Assembly (NCBI RefSeq): GCF_000317305.3
Contig: NC_023036.2
Coordinates: 2,542,001 to 2,606,000, forward strand
DNA length: 64,000 nt
Reading direction: 5' to 3'
From: Mycolicibacterium neoaurum VKM Ac-1815D
GTDB taxonomy: Bacteria > Actinomycetota > Actinomycetes > Mycobacteriales > Mycobacteriaceae
Below the pieces are notes generated by a model that saw only the letters and a list, made by a program, of their open reading frames with translations, did no database searches and was not told the DNA's origin. Both the position numbers and the translations under genes were made by a program. Numbering within the stretch: position 1 is the first letter of the stretch; each line of letters begins with the position of its first letter. Positions 39,501 through 46,228 of the stretch are shown here, piece after piece.

Positions 39501-39864
39501 GCGAATCATCCAGTCCGCCAAGGCCGATCTGGTGCGGTTGCACAAAGCGGGTGTGCGCATAGCCATCGATGACGTCGGTACCGGGTTCAGCAGTCTGTCG
39601 AAGATCGTCGATTTGCCGGTCGACATCTTGAAGATCGACAAGCAGTTCATCGCCGGCTTACCCCACGACGCGCGGTGTGCGGCCGTCACTCAGGCGGTGC
39701 TGAGTCTGGGGGAGACCCTGGGTTTGTCGACCATCGCGGAGGGTATCGAGACGGAGATGCAGCGTGAGCTGCTGATGGATTGGGGCTGTGCGCTCGGACA
39801 GGGATTCTTGTTCGGGCGCAGCGCAGCGCAGGGTGGGAATACCGATGAGCTCGCCGCCAGGTGA
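36547..39864 (+). CDS. MASE1-PAS-PAS-GGDEF-EAL cyclic-di-GMP enzyme
   Basis: This 1105-residue membrane signalling protein starts with a MASE1-like sensor (eight or so spans in residues 5-295, with 'GEVALAWPAAAVAIMWLL'). Two or three PAS-type domains follow (about 310-400 degenerate; 410-530; 540-675, with 'ALAESEERFRLAFDTAPMGM'). A GGDEF domain follows at about 680-840 and an EAL domain at 860-1100. 'ARLGGDEFAVL' is intact, with I-site 'RAGD' five residues before. EAL residues 'MEALLRWQHP', 'VLELTETYAG' and 'AIDDVGTGFSSLSKI' are kept, so both activities are possible. ATG 36547 has no strong ribosome site. It stands alone downstream of the tRNA. Confidence 0.92.
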   Translation: MTLRARSATILVVFAVAYALAIAAGRATRLVGGEVALAWPAAAVAIMWLLVVQRRGPVERGVHLTTLAIVTFATNLATGAPLGLAAWFVLVNLVLAVVTVRLLQWRGTAATLCDPADLAHLVVAVIGGASCAAVLATVYLYANGDTRIWETFALFLVRNGTSALLGVSIWLRLRNVQWLRPRFTVGKAVEAVAVTAAVTVVFVWTFWVNTGASLAFLSLVPAMWLALRYSTTVNTVFLALAGTWIIYATLSHRGGFALAEAETRALLAQTTVCTLTIVTLALSLYRDSRARLITQLEAARDRADRDSQMLGAVLDSIHDGVVVVAPDGTVVLENARAGESNLVTEVLSAVELSDPAGSESDDTARRDVIVASHDARVIEVTASPMADLPRHKVIAFRDVTDERKNADALREARDLFASVLQAASEQAIIGTDPAGRVTVFNNGAERLLGWARAEMVGRSLLTIHHMPEVRSRAAELDIPAGFEVLTHRVSPGHAEVREWTYVKRDGASIRVNLAVSQMSDPDGACSGYIGVATDITERAAAEQALAESEERFRLAFDTAPMGMFLFDAATGSAGRITRCNQAMANLLGRRVDEIPGMLVTDLCDCEEDSCSESLGQLRELLVGDRFEAEIALRRADGCVEWGSASASVIAAGGAVPYGICMVEHITARKQAEATLQHMVSHDQLTGLANRAFLVDRVEQALSDAGRDGVGTVGMIFLDLDGFKAVNDTWGHGEGDDVLTVVAQRIQSVIRAGDTAARLGGDEFAVLCPDIADPGVVQRVAERIRTEVSRPIQLSTGHIVDQLSVSAGVTLSQPDSTAETLLRRADELMYSSKRSGKNSITLGGQFDTTTVMFASQLISELERAVRLGELVVHFQPIVDLATGRCAAMEALLRWQHPEQGLLLPDRFLDVAENSPHMPAIGRFVLHEACRQAAQWTESLASAAIHVNVSGRQLEVSDLYSDVTNALKSSQLTSDRLVLELTETYAGRIIQSAKADLVRLHKAGVRIAIDDVGTGFSSLSKIVDLPVDILKIDKQFIAGLPHDARCAAVTQAVLSLGETLGLSTIAEGIETEMQRELLMDWGCALGQGFLFGRSAAQGGNTDELAAR

Positions 39865-39952
39865 CCGGGTCATCGGCTCGGCACCAGGGTTCTTCATCGG
39901 GGGTCGGTAGGGTTGACGTGTCGACGCGAATTCCGAGAAGGAAGAGGGTGCA

Positions 39953-40576
39953 GTGGCCGGACCAGAGGCCCATTTCTATCTGACCGCCGAGGGCACCGGG
40001 CTGCCGCACGACCCCTTCAACGCCATCGTGGGGCCCCGGCCGATCGGCTGGATCTCCACGGTCAACGCCGAGGGTGTCCGCAACCTGGCGCCCTACAGCT
40101 TCTTCAACGGATTCAACTACCGGCCGCCGATCATCGGGTTCTCCTCGGTCGGCTGGAAGGACAGCGTCGCCAACATCGAGGCCACCGGGGAGTTCGTCTG
40201 GAATCTGGCCACCCGCGACCTCGCCGTGGCGATGAACGAGACCTCGGCATCGCTGCCCCCGGACGAGGACGAATTCGTCCGCGCCGGGTTGACCGCCGCG
40301 CCGTCGCGCACCGTTGCCGCACCGCGCGTGCTGGAAAGCCCGGTCAACTTCGAATGTGTACTCACCCAACTGATTCAGCTCCGCGACACCGCAGGTGACC
40401 CTGTCGACACCTGGATGGTGCTCGGCCAGGTGATCGCGGTGCACATCGACCGGCAGTGGCTGGTCGACGGGGTCTATGACACCACGGGTCCACGTCCGAT
40501 CCTGCGCGCCGGCGGCCCGGCCAACTATTCCGAGGCCGGCCCCGACGGTGTGTTCGCCATGCAGCGACCGAACTGA
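39953..40576 (+). CDS. Flavin reductase-like (FMN-binding split barrel) protein
   Basis: This 207-residue member of the DIM6/NTAB flavin-reductase family binds FMN ('VGPRPIGWISTVNAEGVRNL', 'PYSFFNGFNYRPPIIGFSS', 'DTWMVLGQVIAVHIDRQWLV'). Such proteins supply reduced flavin or act as oxidoreductases themselves. The GTG start at 39953 has GAAGGAAGAGGG just upstream. It is followed after six bases by a proline iminopeptidase gene, forming a two-gene unit. It may serve the flavin-dependent monooxygenases at 42-45 kb, but that is inference. Confidence 0.88.
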   Translation: MAGPEAHFYLTAEGTGLPHDPFNAIVGPRPIGWISTVNAEGVRNLAPYSFFNGFNYRPPIIGFSSVGWKDSVANIEATGEFVWNLATRDLAVAMNETSASLPPDEDEFVRAGLTAAPSRTVAAPRVLESPVNFECVLTQLIQLRDTAGDPVDTWMVLGQVIAVHIDRQWLVDGVYDTTGPRPILRAGGPANYSEAGPDGVFAMQRPN

Positions 40577-40582
40577 CCGAGC

Positions 40583-41503
40583 ATGGGACTGCTCGACGTC
40601 GGTGACGGCAACCAGATCTTCTGGGAGCGGCGCGGCAATCCGGACGGCCCCACCGTGCTGATCGTGCACGGCGGTCCCGGCAGCGGTCGATCCCGGACGG
40701 CGCACAAGACGTTCGACGACAACCACTTTCAGATCGTGTCCTTCGATCAGCGAGGTTGCGGGGACAGCCGGCCGCACGCCGCCGACCCGGCCACCGACAT
40801 GAGCGTCAACACCACCTGGCACCTGATCGCCGATATGGAGAAACTGCGCGAGCACCTCGGCGTGCAACGCTGGCTGCTCTTCGGCGGTTCCTGGGCGTCC
40901 ACGCTGATCCTGGCCTACGCGCAGCAGTACCCGCAGCGCGTCTGCGGCATCATCCTGATCGGGGTCACCATGACCCGGCCCGCCGAGATCGACTGGCTCT
41001 ACCGCGGCCTGCGGCTACTGCTGCCCGCGCAGTGGGAGCGTTTCCGTGCAGCGGTGCCCCCGTCATTGCGCGACGGCAACCTCGTCGAGGCCTACCGGCA
41101 GTTGATGGAGGACCCCGATCCGGCGGTGCGCCACCGGGCCGCGCATGAATGGTGCACCTGGGAGGACGCTGCGATCGCCCACGAGCACACCGGCACGCCC
41201 GGACAGTACAGCGCGAAACCGGATACCGCGAAACTGGCGTTCGTGCGTATCTGCACGCACTATTTCGCTCGGCACGGTTGGCTGACCGACGGTCAGCTGC
41301 TTCGCGACGCCCACCGACTGGCCGGCATCCCCGGGGTTCTCATCCACGGTCGGCTGGATCTGTCGGCACCGTTGCTCACCGCATGGGAACTGGCCCGTGC
41401 GTGGCCGGACGCGGAACTGATCGTCATCGAGGATTCCGGGCACACCGGCAGCCCGGCCATGAGATCGGCTATCGCACAGGCCATCTCACGCTTCACGTCG
41501 TGA
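40583..41503 (+). CDS. pip: Proline iminopeptidase-like alpha/beta hydrolase
   Basis: This 306-residue S33-family peptidase shows 'VLIVHGGPGSGRSRTAHKTF' (oxyanion HGGPG), 'FDQRGCGDSRPH', the nucleophile elbow 'LLFGGSWASTLILAYAQQYP' (G-x-S-x-A), the acid in 'IHGRLDLSAPLLTA' and His in 'IEDSGHTG'. It should remove N-terminal proline from peptides in the cytoplasm. Start ATG 40583. The length matches the family. Confidence 0.92.
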   Translation: MGLLDVGDGNQIFWERRGNPDGPTVLIVHGGPGSGRSRTAHKTFDDNHFQIVSFDQRGCGDSRPHAADPATDMSVNTTWHLIADMEKLREHLGVQRWLLFGGSWASTLILAYAQQYPQRVCGIILIGVTMTRPAEIDWLYRGLRLLLPAQWERFRAAVPPSLRDGNLVEAYRQLMEDPDPAVRHRAAHEWCTWEDAAIAHEHTGTPGQYSAKPDTAKLAFVRICTHYFARHGWLTDGQLLRDAHRLAGIPGVLIHGRLDLSAPLLTAWELARAWPDAELIVIEDSGHTGSPAMRSAIAQAISRFTS

Positions 41504-41508
41504 TCGGC

Positions 41509-41877
41509 TCAGCCCGCGGCCCACTCGGCGGCACGGTCCAGCTCGTTACCGCCGAAGACGGCCAGCTCGCCGGGGACCATCCAGCCGATGGCATGCATCG
41601 TATGGCGTACCCAGTCCTTGTCGGACACCACCGCGATCCGCTTGAACGCCGAATGGTGATGCAAGAGCGCGCCGAAACCCATCTTCAGGTCCTCGGTCAG
41701 CCCGCCGGGGCCGAACCCGTCGTAATCCTGGTCGATCACCTCGACGATGCGGATCTCGGCGGACTTGCCGAGGTCCTCCATGACGGGCTGGAACTCGCGC
41801 AGTTCCTCGCCGGAGATGCGCCCGGACACCCGGATCCCGGTCACACCGGTCGGCATGTCGGTCAGTATTTCGATCAT
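41509..41877 (-). CDS. SpoIIAA-like (STAS-fold) protein
   Basis: This 122-residue single-domain protein of the SpoIIAA-like family (PF11964 type) has 'VTGIRVSGRISGEELREFQP', 'IRIVEVIDQDYDGFGPGGLT' and 'IAVVSDKDWVRHTMHAIGWM'. The family has a STAS-like fold and binds lipids or partners; the function in mycobacteria is unknown. It is convergent with pip (5 bp between stops). The start ATG is 41877. Confidence 0.83.
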   Translation of the reverse strand: MIEILTDMPTGVTGIRVSGRISGEELREFQPVMEDLGKSAEIRIVEVIDQDYDGFGPGGLTEDLKMGFGALLHHHSAFKRIAVVSDKDWVRHTMHAIGWMVPGELAVFGGNELDRAAEWAAG

Positions 41878-41909
41878 GGCTCCATCATGCTCCCGACGAA
41901 CGCGACGCG

Positions 41910-42263
41910 TCAGTGCGCGGGCACGTCGCGTGTGGGCATCGCGGCCACCAGCGGGGTGTCGACACCGACGCGGCCCACCGCGGCCGCCCCGCCCGGCGAT
42001 CCCAGGGGAGCGTCACGGCCCGGCAACACCGTCTCGAAGAATGCCGCATTGTCGGCCATATAGGGCAGCTCGGTCTCGTCGAGATCGCTCTCGTAGGCGA
42101 TCGCATCAACCCGGCAGGCGATGCGGCAGGCGCCGCAGTCCACGCATTCGTCGGGGTTGATGTACATCGACCGGGCGCCCTCGTAGATGCAGTCGGCCGG
42201 GCATTCGGCCACACATGACTTGTCCATCACGTCGATACATGCCGATCCGATCACGTAGGTCAT
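41910..42263 (-). CDS. 7Fe-type ferredoxin, second cluster motif altered
   Basis: This 117-residue ferredoxin carries 'CIDVMDKSCVAECPADCIYE' (C9, C17, C21, C25: 3Fe-4S side) and 'CVDCGACRIACRVDAIAYE' (C40, C43, C46, C50: 4Fe-4S side), then a longer C-terminal tail ('LGSPGGAAAVGRVGVDTPLV') typical of mycobacterial FdxC/FdxA. The usual Pro after the fourth Cys of the second motif is Arg here ('ACRVDAI'), which may shift the potential. The ATG at 42263 is chosen; the open frame extends far upstream but is not coding. It could donate electrons to a P450 or to the nearby oxidoreductases. Confidence 0.9.
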   Translation of the reverse strand: MTYVIGSACIDVMDKSCVAECPADCIYEGARSMYINPDECVDCGACRIACRVDAIAYESDLDETELPYMADNAAFFETVLPGRDAPLGSPGGAAAVGRVGVDTPLVAAMPTRDVPAH

Positions 42264-42337
42264 AGGTCGACGGTAGAAAACCTGTGTCACATGCACCGGA
42301 GTCCAAGGGCCGCACTCGGGAGGGACTTTGGTCCTTT

Positions 42338-43678
42338 CTAGCCCGCCAGCCCCAAGTGCTCGCGCAGCGTGGTGCCCGTGTAGTCGGCGCGGAACACCCC
42401 GCGTTCCTGCAGCAGTGGAACCACCGTATCGACGAACGGGTCCAGTCCGCCCGGGGTGACGTGCGGCACCAGGATGAAACCGTCGCTGGCATCGGCCTGG
42501 ACAATGGCGTTGATCTGTTCGGCCACCGTCGCCGGTGACCCGATGAAGTTCTGTCGGCCGGTGACCTCGATGATCAGCTCTCGGCTGGTGAGGTTCTCCG
42601 CCTCGGCCCTGGCGCGCCACTCGTTGGCCACCGCCACCGGGTCACGGTGCATCCGCACGCTGGCCCGACCCCTGGCGATGGTGTTCTCACCGACGACCGG
42701 ATCGACCGATGGCAGCGGCCCGTCCGGATCATGGTCGGACAGATCGCGATTCCAGAGTTGTTCGAGGAATTTGATTGCCGTGGCGGGGGAGACCTGTGCC
42801 AACCGGACCTCGTGGGCGATATCGGCGGCCTCGGCATCGGTGTCACCGAGCACAAACGTCGCGGCAGGCAGGATCAACAGCTGGTCATGGCTACGCCCGT
42901 GTGCGGCGAGTCTGCCCTTCACATCGGCGTAGAACGCCCGTCCGTCGGCAAGGGTGCCGTGCCGGGAGAAGATCGCATCGGCGGCACGGGCGGCGAACTC
43001 GCGACCGTGATCGGAGTCGCCGGCCTGGAAGATGACCGGGCGACCCTGCGGACTGCGCGGCACGTTGAAGCGGCCGGTGACGTCGAAATGGTCGTCGCGA
43101 TAAGCGAATCGGCCGGCCTCGCCGGTCGAAAGGAAGGTCCCGCTCGTCTTGTCCGCGATGATCTCGTCACCGCGCCACGAGTCGAACAGCGTGTGCGCGG
43201 CCGCCAGAAAGCTCTCGGCGCGTGCGTAGCGCTGATCCTCGGCAAGGAACCCGCCGCGCCGGAAGTTCGCCCCGGTGAAGGCATCCCACGAGGTGACGAC
43301 GTTCCACGCCGCCCGCCCACCGGACAGATGGTCCAGCGATGCGAATTGGCGTGCCACCTCATAGGGTTCGTTGAATGTCGAGTTGATGGTGCCGGTCAGC
43401 CCGAGCCGGTCGGTCACCGCAGCCAGCGCGGCCAGCACCGTGAAGGTGTCCGGCCGGCCGACCACATCCAGGTCGTAGATCTGGCCGCCCTGCTCGCGCA
43501 ACCGAAGTCCTTCGGCCAGGAACAGAAAATCGAACTTGCCCCGTTCGGCGGTGCGCGCGAAGTGCGCGAACGACGCGAAGTCGATATGACTGCCCGAGTT
43601 CGGATCGCTCCACACCGTCGTGTTGTTGACGCCGGGAAAATGCGCGGCGAGATGAATCTGCTTGATCGGCTTGCTCAT
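42338..43678 (-). CDS. NtaA/SnaA/DszA-type FMNH2-dependent monooxygenase
   Basis: This 446-residue enzyme belongs to the two-component flavin-dependent monooxygenases (LLM/luciferase-like, nitrilotriacetate monooxygenase family). Typical segments are 'IHLAAHFPGVNNTTVW', 'FARTAERGKFDFLFLAEGLR', 'FNEPYEVARQFASLDHLSGG', 'RAAWNVVTSWDAFTGANFRR' and 'GRPVIFQAGDSDHGREFAAR'. Relatives oxidise sulfur compounds, aminopolycarboxylates or pristinamycin. The substrate here is unknown. ATG 43678 (MSKPIKQIH) lies seven bases after the next LLM gene's stop, so the pair forms an operon with the upstream LLM gene. Confidence 0.88.
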   Translation of the reverse strand: MSKPIKQIHLAAHFPGVNNTTVWSDPNSGSHIDFASFAHFARTAERGKFDFLFLAEGLRLREQGGQIYDLDVVGRPDTFTVLAALAAVTDRLGLTGTINSTFNEPYEVARQFASLDHLSGGRAAWNVVTSWDAFTGANFRRGGFLAEDQRYARAESFLAAAHTLFDSWRGDEIIADKTSGTFLSTGEAGRFAYRDDHFDVTGRFNVPRSPQGRPVIFQAGDSDHGREFAARAADAIFSRHGTLADGRAFYADVKGRLAAHGRSHDQLLILPAATFVLGDTDAEAADIAHEVRLAQVSPATAIKFLEQLWNRDLSDHDPDGPLPSVDPVVGENTIARGRASVRMHRDPVAVANEWRARAEAENLTSRELIIEVTGRQNFIGSPATVAEQINAIVQADASDGFILVPHVTPGGLDPFVDTVVPLLQERGVFRADYTGTTLREHLGLAG

Positions 43679-43685
43679 ATCCGCC

Positions 43686-44831
43686 CTAGGGGTGTGCGTA
43701 CCGGTTGGCCGGGCGGGACAGTCCGAACAACCCGCGCAGGGTCGACTGCGCGTAGCCCGTGCGGAAGATCCCGCGCCGCTGCAGTTCGGGAACCAGCCCG
43801 CCGGTGATCTGGCGCAGATCGTGGGGTACCGTCGCCGGCCGCAATCGGAAACCATCGGCGCCGCCGGCCTGCCACTGTTGCAGCTGGTCGGCCAATTGTG
43901 CCGGTGTTCCGACGAAAACGTGCGCGTCACTGATGTATTCGCGACCAAGCAGCTCGTCGAGCCGCGTGCGGTGCGCTGTGGCGGCGGTGCCGGTGTCGGC
44001 CAGGAAAACCACCACGTCGGCGATGAGGCGCACCGCGGTGGCCCCGGCAGGCCGGTGTGCGGCGATGGTGTCGGCGATGCCGGTGATCTCGTCGGCATGG
44101 TGCGGGGTGATGAAGCCCAGATCGGCACTGGCGGCGATCAGCCGGTAGGCCGGGTCACCGTGGGCCAGGGCGGCGACCAGGGGCTGGCCCTGCGGCGGGC
44201 GCGGAGTGATCGACGGGCCCTTGGCGGAGAACCAGCGTCCCTGGAAGTCGATGTAGTGCAGCTTGTCGCGGTCGACGAATCGCCCGGTGGCCGTATCGCG
44301 GATCTCCGCGTCGTCCTCCCAGCTGTCCCAGAGCCTGCGCAGCACCTCTGTGTAGTCGGCGGCCTCGGACATCCCGTCCTCGGCGACCTCGCGGCCGAAA
44401 TGACCCACCGATTCCGGGTTGGAGGACACCTGGACGCGGACTCCGGCACGGCCGGTGCTCACATAGTCGAGCGTGGCGATGGCCTTGGACAGGTGAAACG
44501 GCTCGGTGTGCGTGGTGATCGCGGTCGGGATCAGGCCGATGTGCCGGGTCACCGGTGCCACCCGTGCGGCGATCTGCACGGCGTCCAGTCGCCCGCGCAA
44601 CCGGTCGGTGCGGGTGTCCGGGCGGAACGGATGGTCCGACTGCAACGCCAGCCCGTCCTCGATCGTGACGAAGTCGGCGAGCCCGCGTTCGGCCTCCTGG
44701 ATCACATCGGTCCAGTAGCCGGCGGTCAGCACCTCGGTGGGCCGGGCGTCGGGTAGTCGCCAGGACGCCGGATGCCACCCGGTGCCGTCGAGGGCGATGC
44801 CGAGATGCAGCGGTGCCACCGGTCTGCTCAC
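43686..44831 (-). CDS. LLM-class flavin-dependent oxidoreductase
   Basis: This 381-residue luciferase-like protein is related to alkanesulfonate monooxygenases. It has 'LHLGIALDGTGWHPASWR', 'GLADFVTIEDGLALQSDHPF', 'TRHIGLIPTAITTHTEPFHL', 'ATLDYVSTGRAGVRVQVSSN' and 'AHVFVGTPAQLADQLQQW'. Cofactor may be FMN or F420; the sequence does not decide. It leads the operon with the NtaA-type gene downstream. ATG 44831 (MSRPVAPLH). Confidence 0.87.
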   Translation of the reverse strand: MSRPVAPLHLGIALDGTGWHPASWRLPDARPTEVLTAGYWTDVIQEAERGLADFVTIEDGLALQSDHPFRPDTRTDRLRGRLDAVQIAARVAPVTRHIGLIPTAITTHTEPFHLSKAIATLDYVSTGRAGVRVQVSSNPESVGHFGREVAEDGMSEAADYTEVLRRLWDSWEDDAEIRDTATGRFVDRDKLHYIDFQGRWFSAKGPSITPRPPQGQPLVAALAHGDPAYRLIAASADLGFITPHHADEITGIADTIAAHRPAGATAVRLIADVVVFLADTGTAATAHRTRLDELLGREYISDAHVFVGTPAQLADQLQQWQAGGADGFRLRPATVPHDLRQITGGLVPELQRRGIFRTGYAQSTLRGLFGLSRPANRYAHP

Positions 44832-44901
44832 ACCCTCAGTCTTCCCGGCTGCGCCGTGGCGGCAAGGGATCTGCGCAGCCTGATTCGCTCCGTCCGGCCG
44901 G

Positions 44902-45996
44902 TCACGCCAACGCTGCCAGCGCCTTCGCGGGGTCGTAGCCCGCGAAATCGGCCAGCGTGCCCTCGCGGAGACGATTCACCCACGCCGGATCGGCCAGCAG
45001 CGCCCGGCCGACCGCCGCGATATCGAACTCACCGGCCTCGAACTGGGCGACCAGTCGATCCGCCGAGTCGGGTTCGATCAGCTGGCCGGGCTTCTCACTG
45101 CGGAACTGGGTCTGCAGACCGACCGAGCCCACGGCGATGACCGGCAGTCCGGTGATCTTCTTGGTCCAGCCGGCCAGGCTGAGCTCACTGCCGGAATCGG
45201 CGAACGCGGGAACGTAGTGGCGGCGGGTCGAGGGATGGAAGATGTCCACACCCGCCGCTGCCAGGGGCGTCAGGATGGCGTCGAGTTCGCCCGGATCGGA
45301 TGCGATGGTTGCCGAGTAGTCGGCGCCCTTCCACTGCGAGTACCGGAAGATGATCGGGTAGTCGGCGCCGACGGCGGCGCGCACAGCGGCCACCACTTCG
45401 GCCGGGAAACGTGTTCTCGCGGCCAGCGATCCGCCGTAGGAGTCGGTGCGTTGATTGGTCTTCTCCCAGAGGAACTCGTCGACCAGGTAGCCGTGCGCAC
45501 CGTGAATCTCGACTGCGTCGAACCCCACGTCGCGCGCCGCCGACGCAGCGTCGGCGAACGAGGCGGCCACCGCGGCGAGCTCGTCGCGGTCCAACGCCCG
45601 GCCCTTCGGCTCGCCCTTGCCGTTGATCCCGGATGGGCTGACCACGGTGACGCCGTCGGAGTCGCTGCGTTCGGCGCCCTGATGCCACAGTTGCGCGGCG
45701 ACGGTGCCGCCCTCTGCGTGCACCGCCTCGGTGACCCGGCGCCAACCCTGCAGGACCTCATCGCCGGCGATGGTCGGGACGGAGGTCGGGTAGCCCGCCG
45801 CGGGGTCGGGAAGCCGAACGCCCTCGGTGATGATCAGACCGACGCCGCCTGCCGCGCGTCGGCGGTAGTACTCCGCGACATCGGCACCCGGCACGCCACC
45901 GGGGGAGGCCTGCCGCGTCATGGGTGCCATCGCGAAGCGATTGGGCACTGTCAGCGAACGAACGGTCAGTGGGGTGAAGAGTGGGTCGACGCTCAT
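44902..45996 (-). CDS. Old yellow enzyme-family NADH:flavin oxidoreductase
   Basis: This 364-residue TIM-barrel flavoprotein has 'VPNRFAMAPMTRQASPGGVP' at the N-terminus, 'LWHQGAERS', 'DVGFDAVEIHGAHGYLVDEF' (the conserved H-x-x-H-G-Y substrate site here as 'HGAHGYL'), 'IIFRYSQWKGADYSA' and 'DIAAVGRALLADPAWVNRL'. It reduces activated alkenes. ATG 45996 (MSVDPLF) is preferred; ATG 46008 adds four residues. It is separated by 70 bp from the LLM operon and may be co-transcribed. Confidence 0.9.
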   Translation of the reverse strand: MSVDPLFTPLTVRSLTVPNRFAMAPMTRQASPGGVPGADVAEYYRRRAAGGVGLIITEGVRLPDPAAGYPTSVPTIAGDEVLQGWRRVTEAVHAEGGTVAAQLWHQGAERSDSDGVTVVSPSGINGKGEPKGRALDRDELAAVAASFADAASAARDVGFDAVEIHGAHGYLVDEFLWEKTNQRTDSYGGSLAARTRFPAEVVAAVRAAVGADYPIIFRYSQWKGADYSATIASDPGELDAILTPLAAAGVDIFHPSTRRHYVPAFADSGSELSLAGWTKKITGLPVIAVGSVGLQTQFRSEKPGQLIEPDSADRLVAQFEAGEFDIAAVGRALLADPAWVNRLREGTLADFAGYDPAKALAALA

Positions 45997-46038
45997 GGAT
46001 CGATTCAACCCGAGGCCCGCGCCCGATAATCCCCGGCG

Positions 46039-46164
46039 TCAGCGATTGGCGAGCAACAGCACAATCGCGGCGATGGTGAGCAGTACGGAGGTGGCGATCG
46101 GCACGAGCACCCAGTTGCGCATGGCGTCGGGCCGAGGCGAGTTGTTCTTTGCCGGTGTGGGCAT
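46039..46164 (-). CDS. 41-residue single-span membrane peptide
   Basis: This small gene encodes a Pro/Asn-rich cytoplasmic start ('MPTPAKNNSPRPDAMRN') and one membrane span ('WVLVPIATSVLLTIAAIVLL') ending LANR. A ribosome site AAAGGAAT lies seven bases before ATG 46164. Located between xfp and the old yellow enzyme gene on the same strand. Function unknown; small single-span proteins like this are frequent and often missed in mycobacteria. Confidence 0.65.
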   Translation of the reverse strand: MPTPAKNNSPRPDAMRNWVLVPIATSVLLTIAAIVLLLANR

Positions 46165-46228
46165 CGCGGTATTCCTTTCGGTCGACCGGATGCAATTATG
46201 ATTACCCGCCCCGCCGGACGCGAAAACG

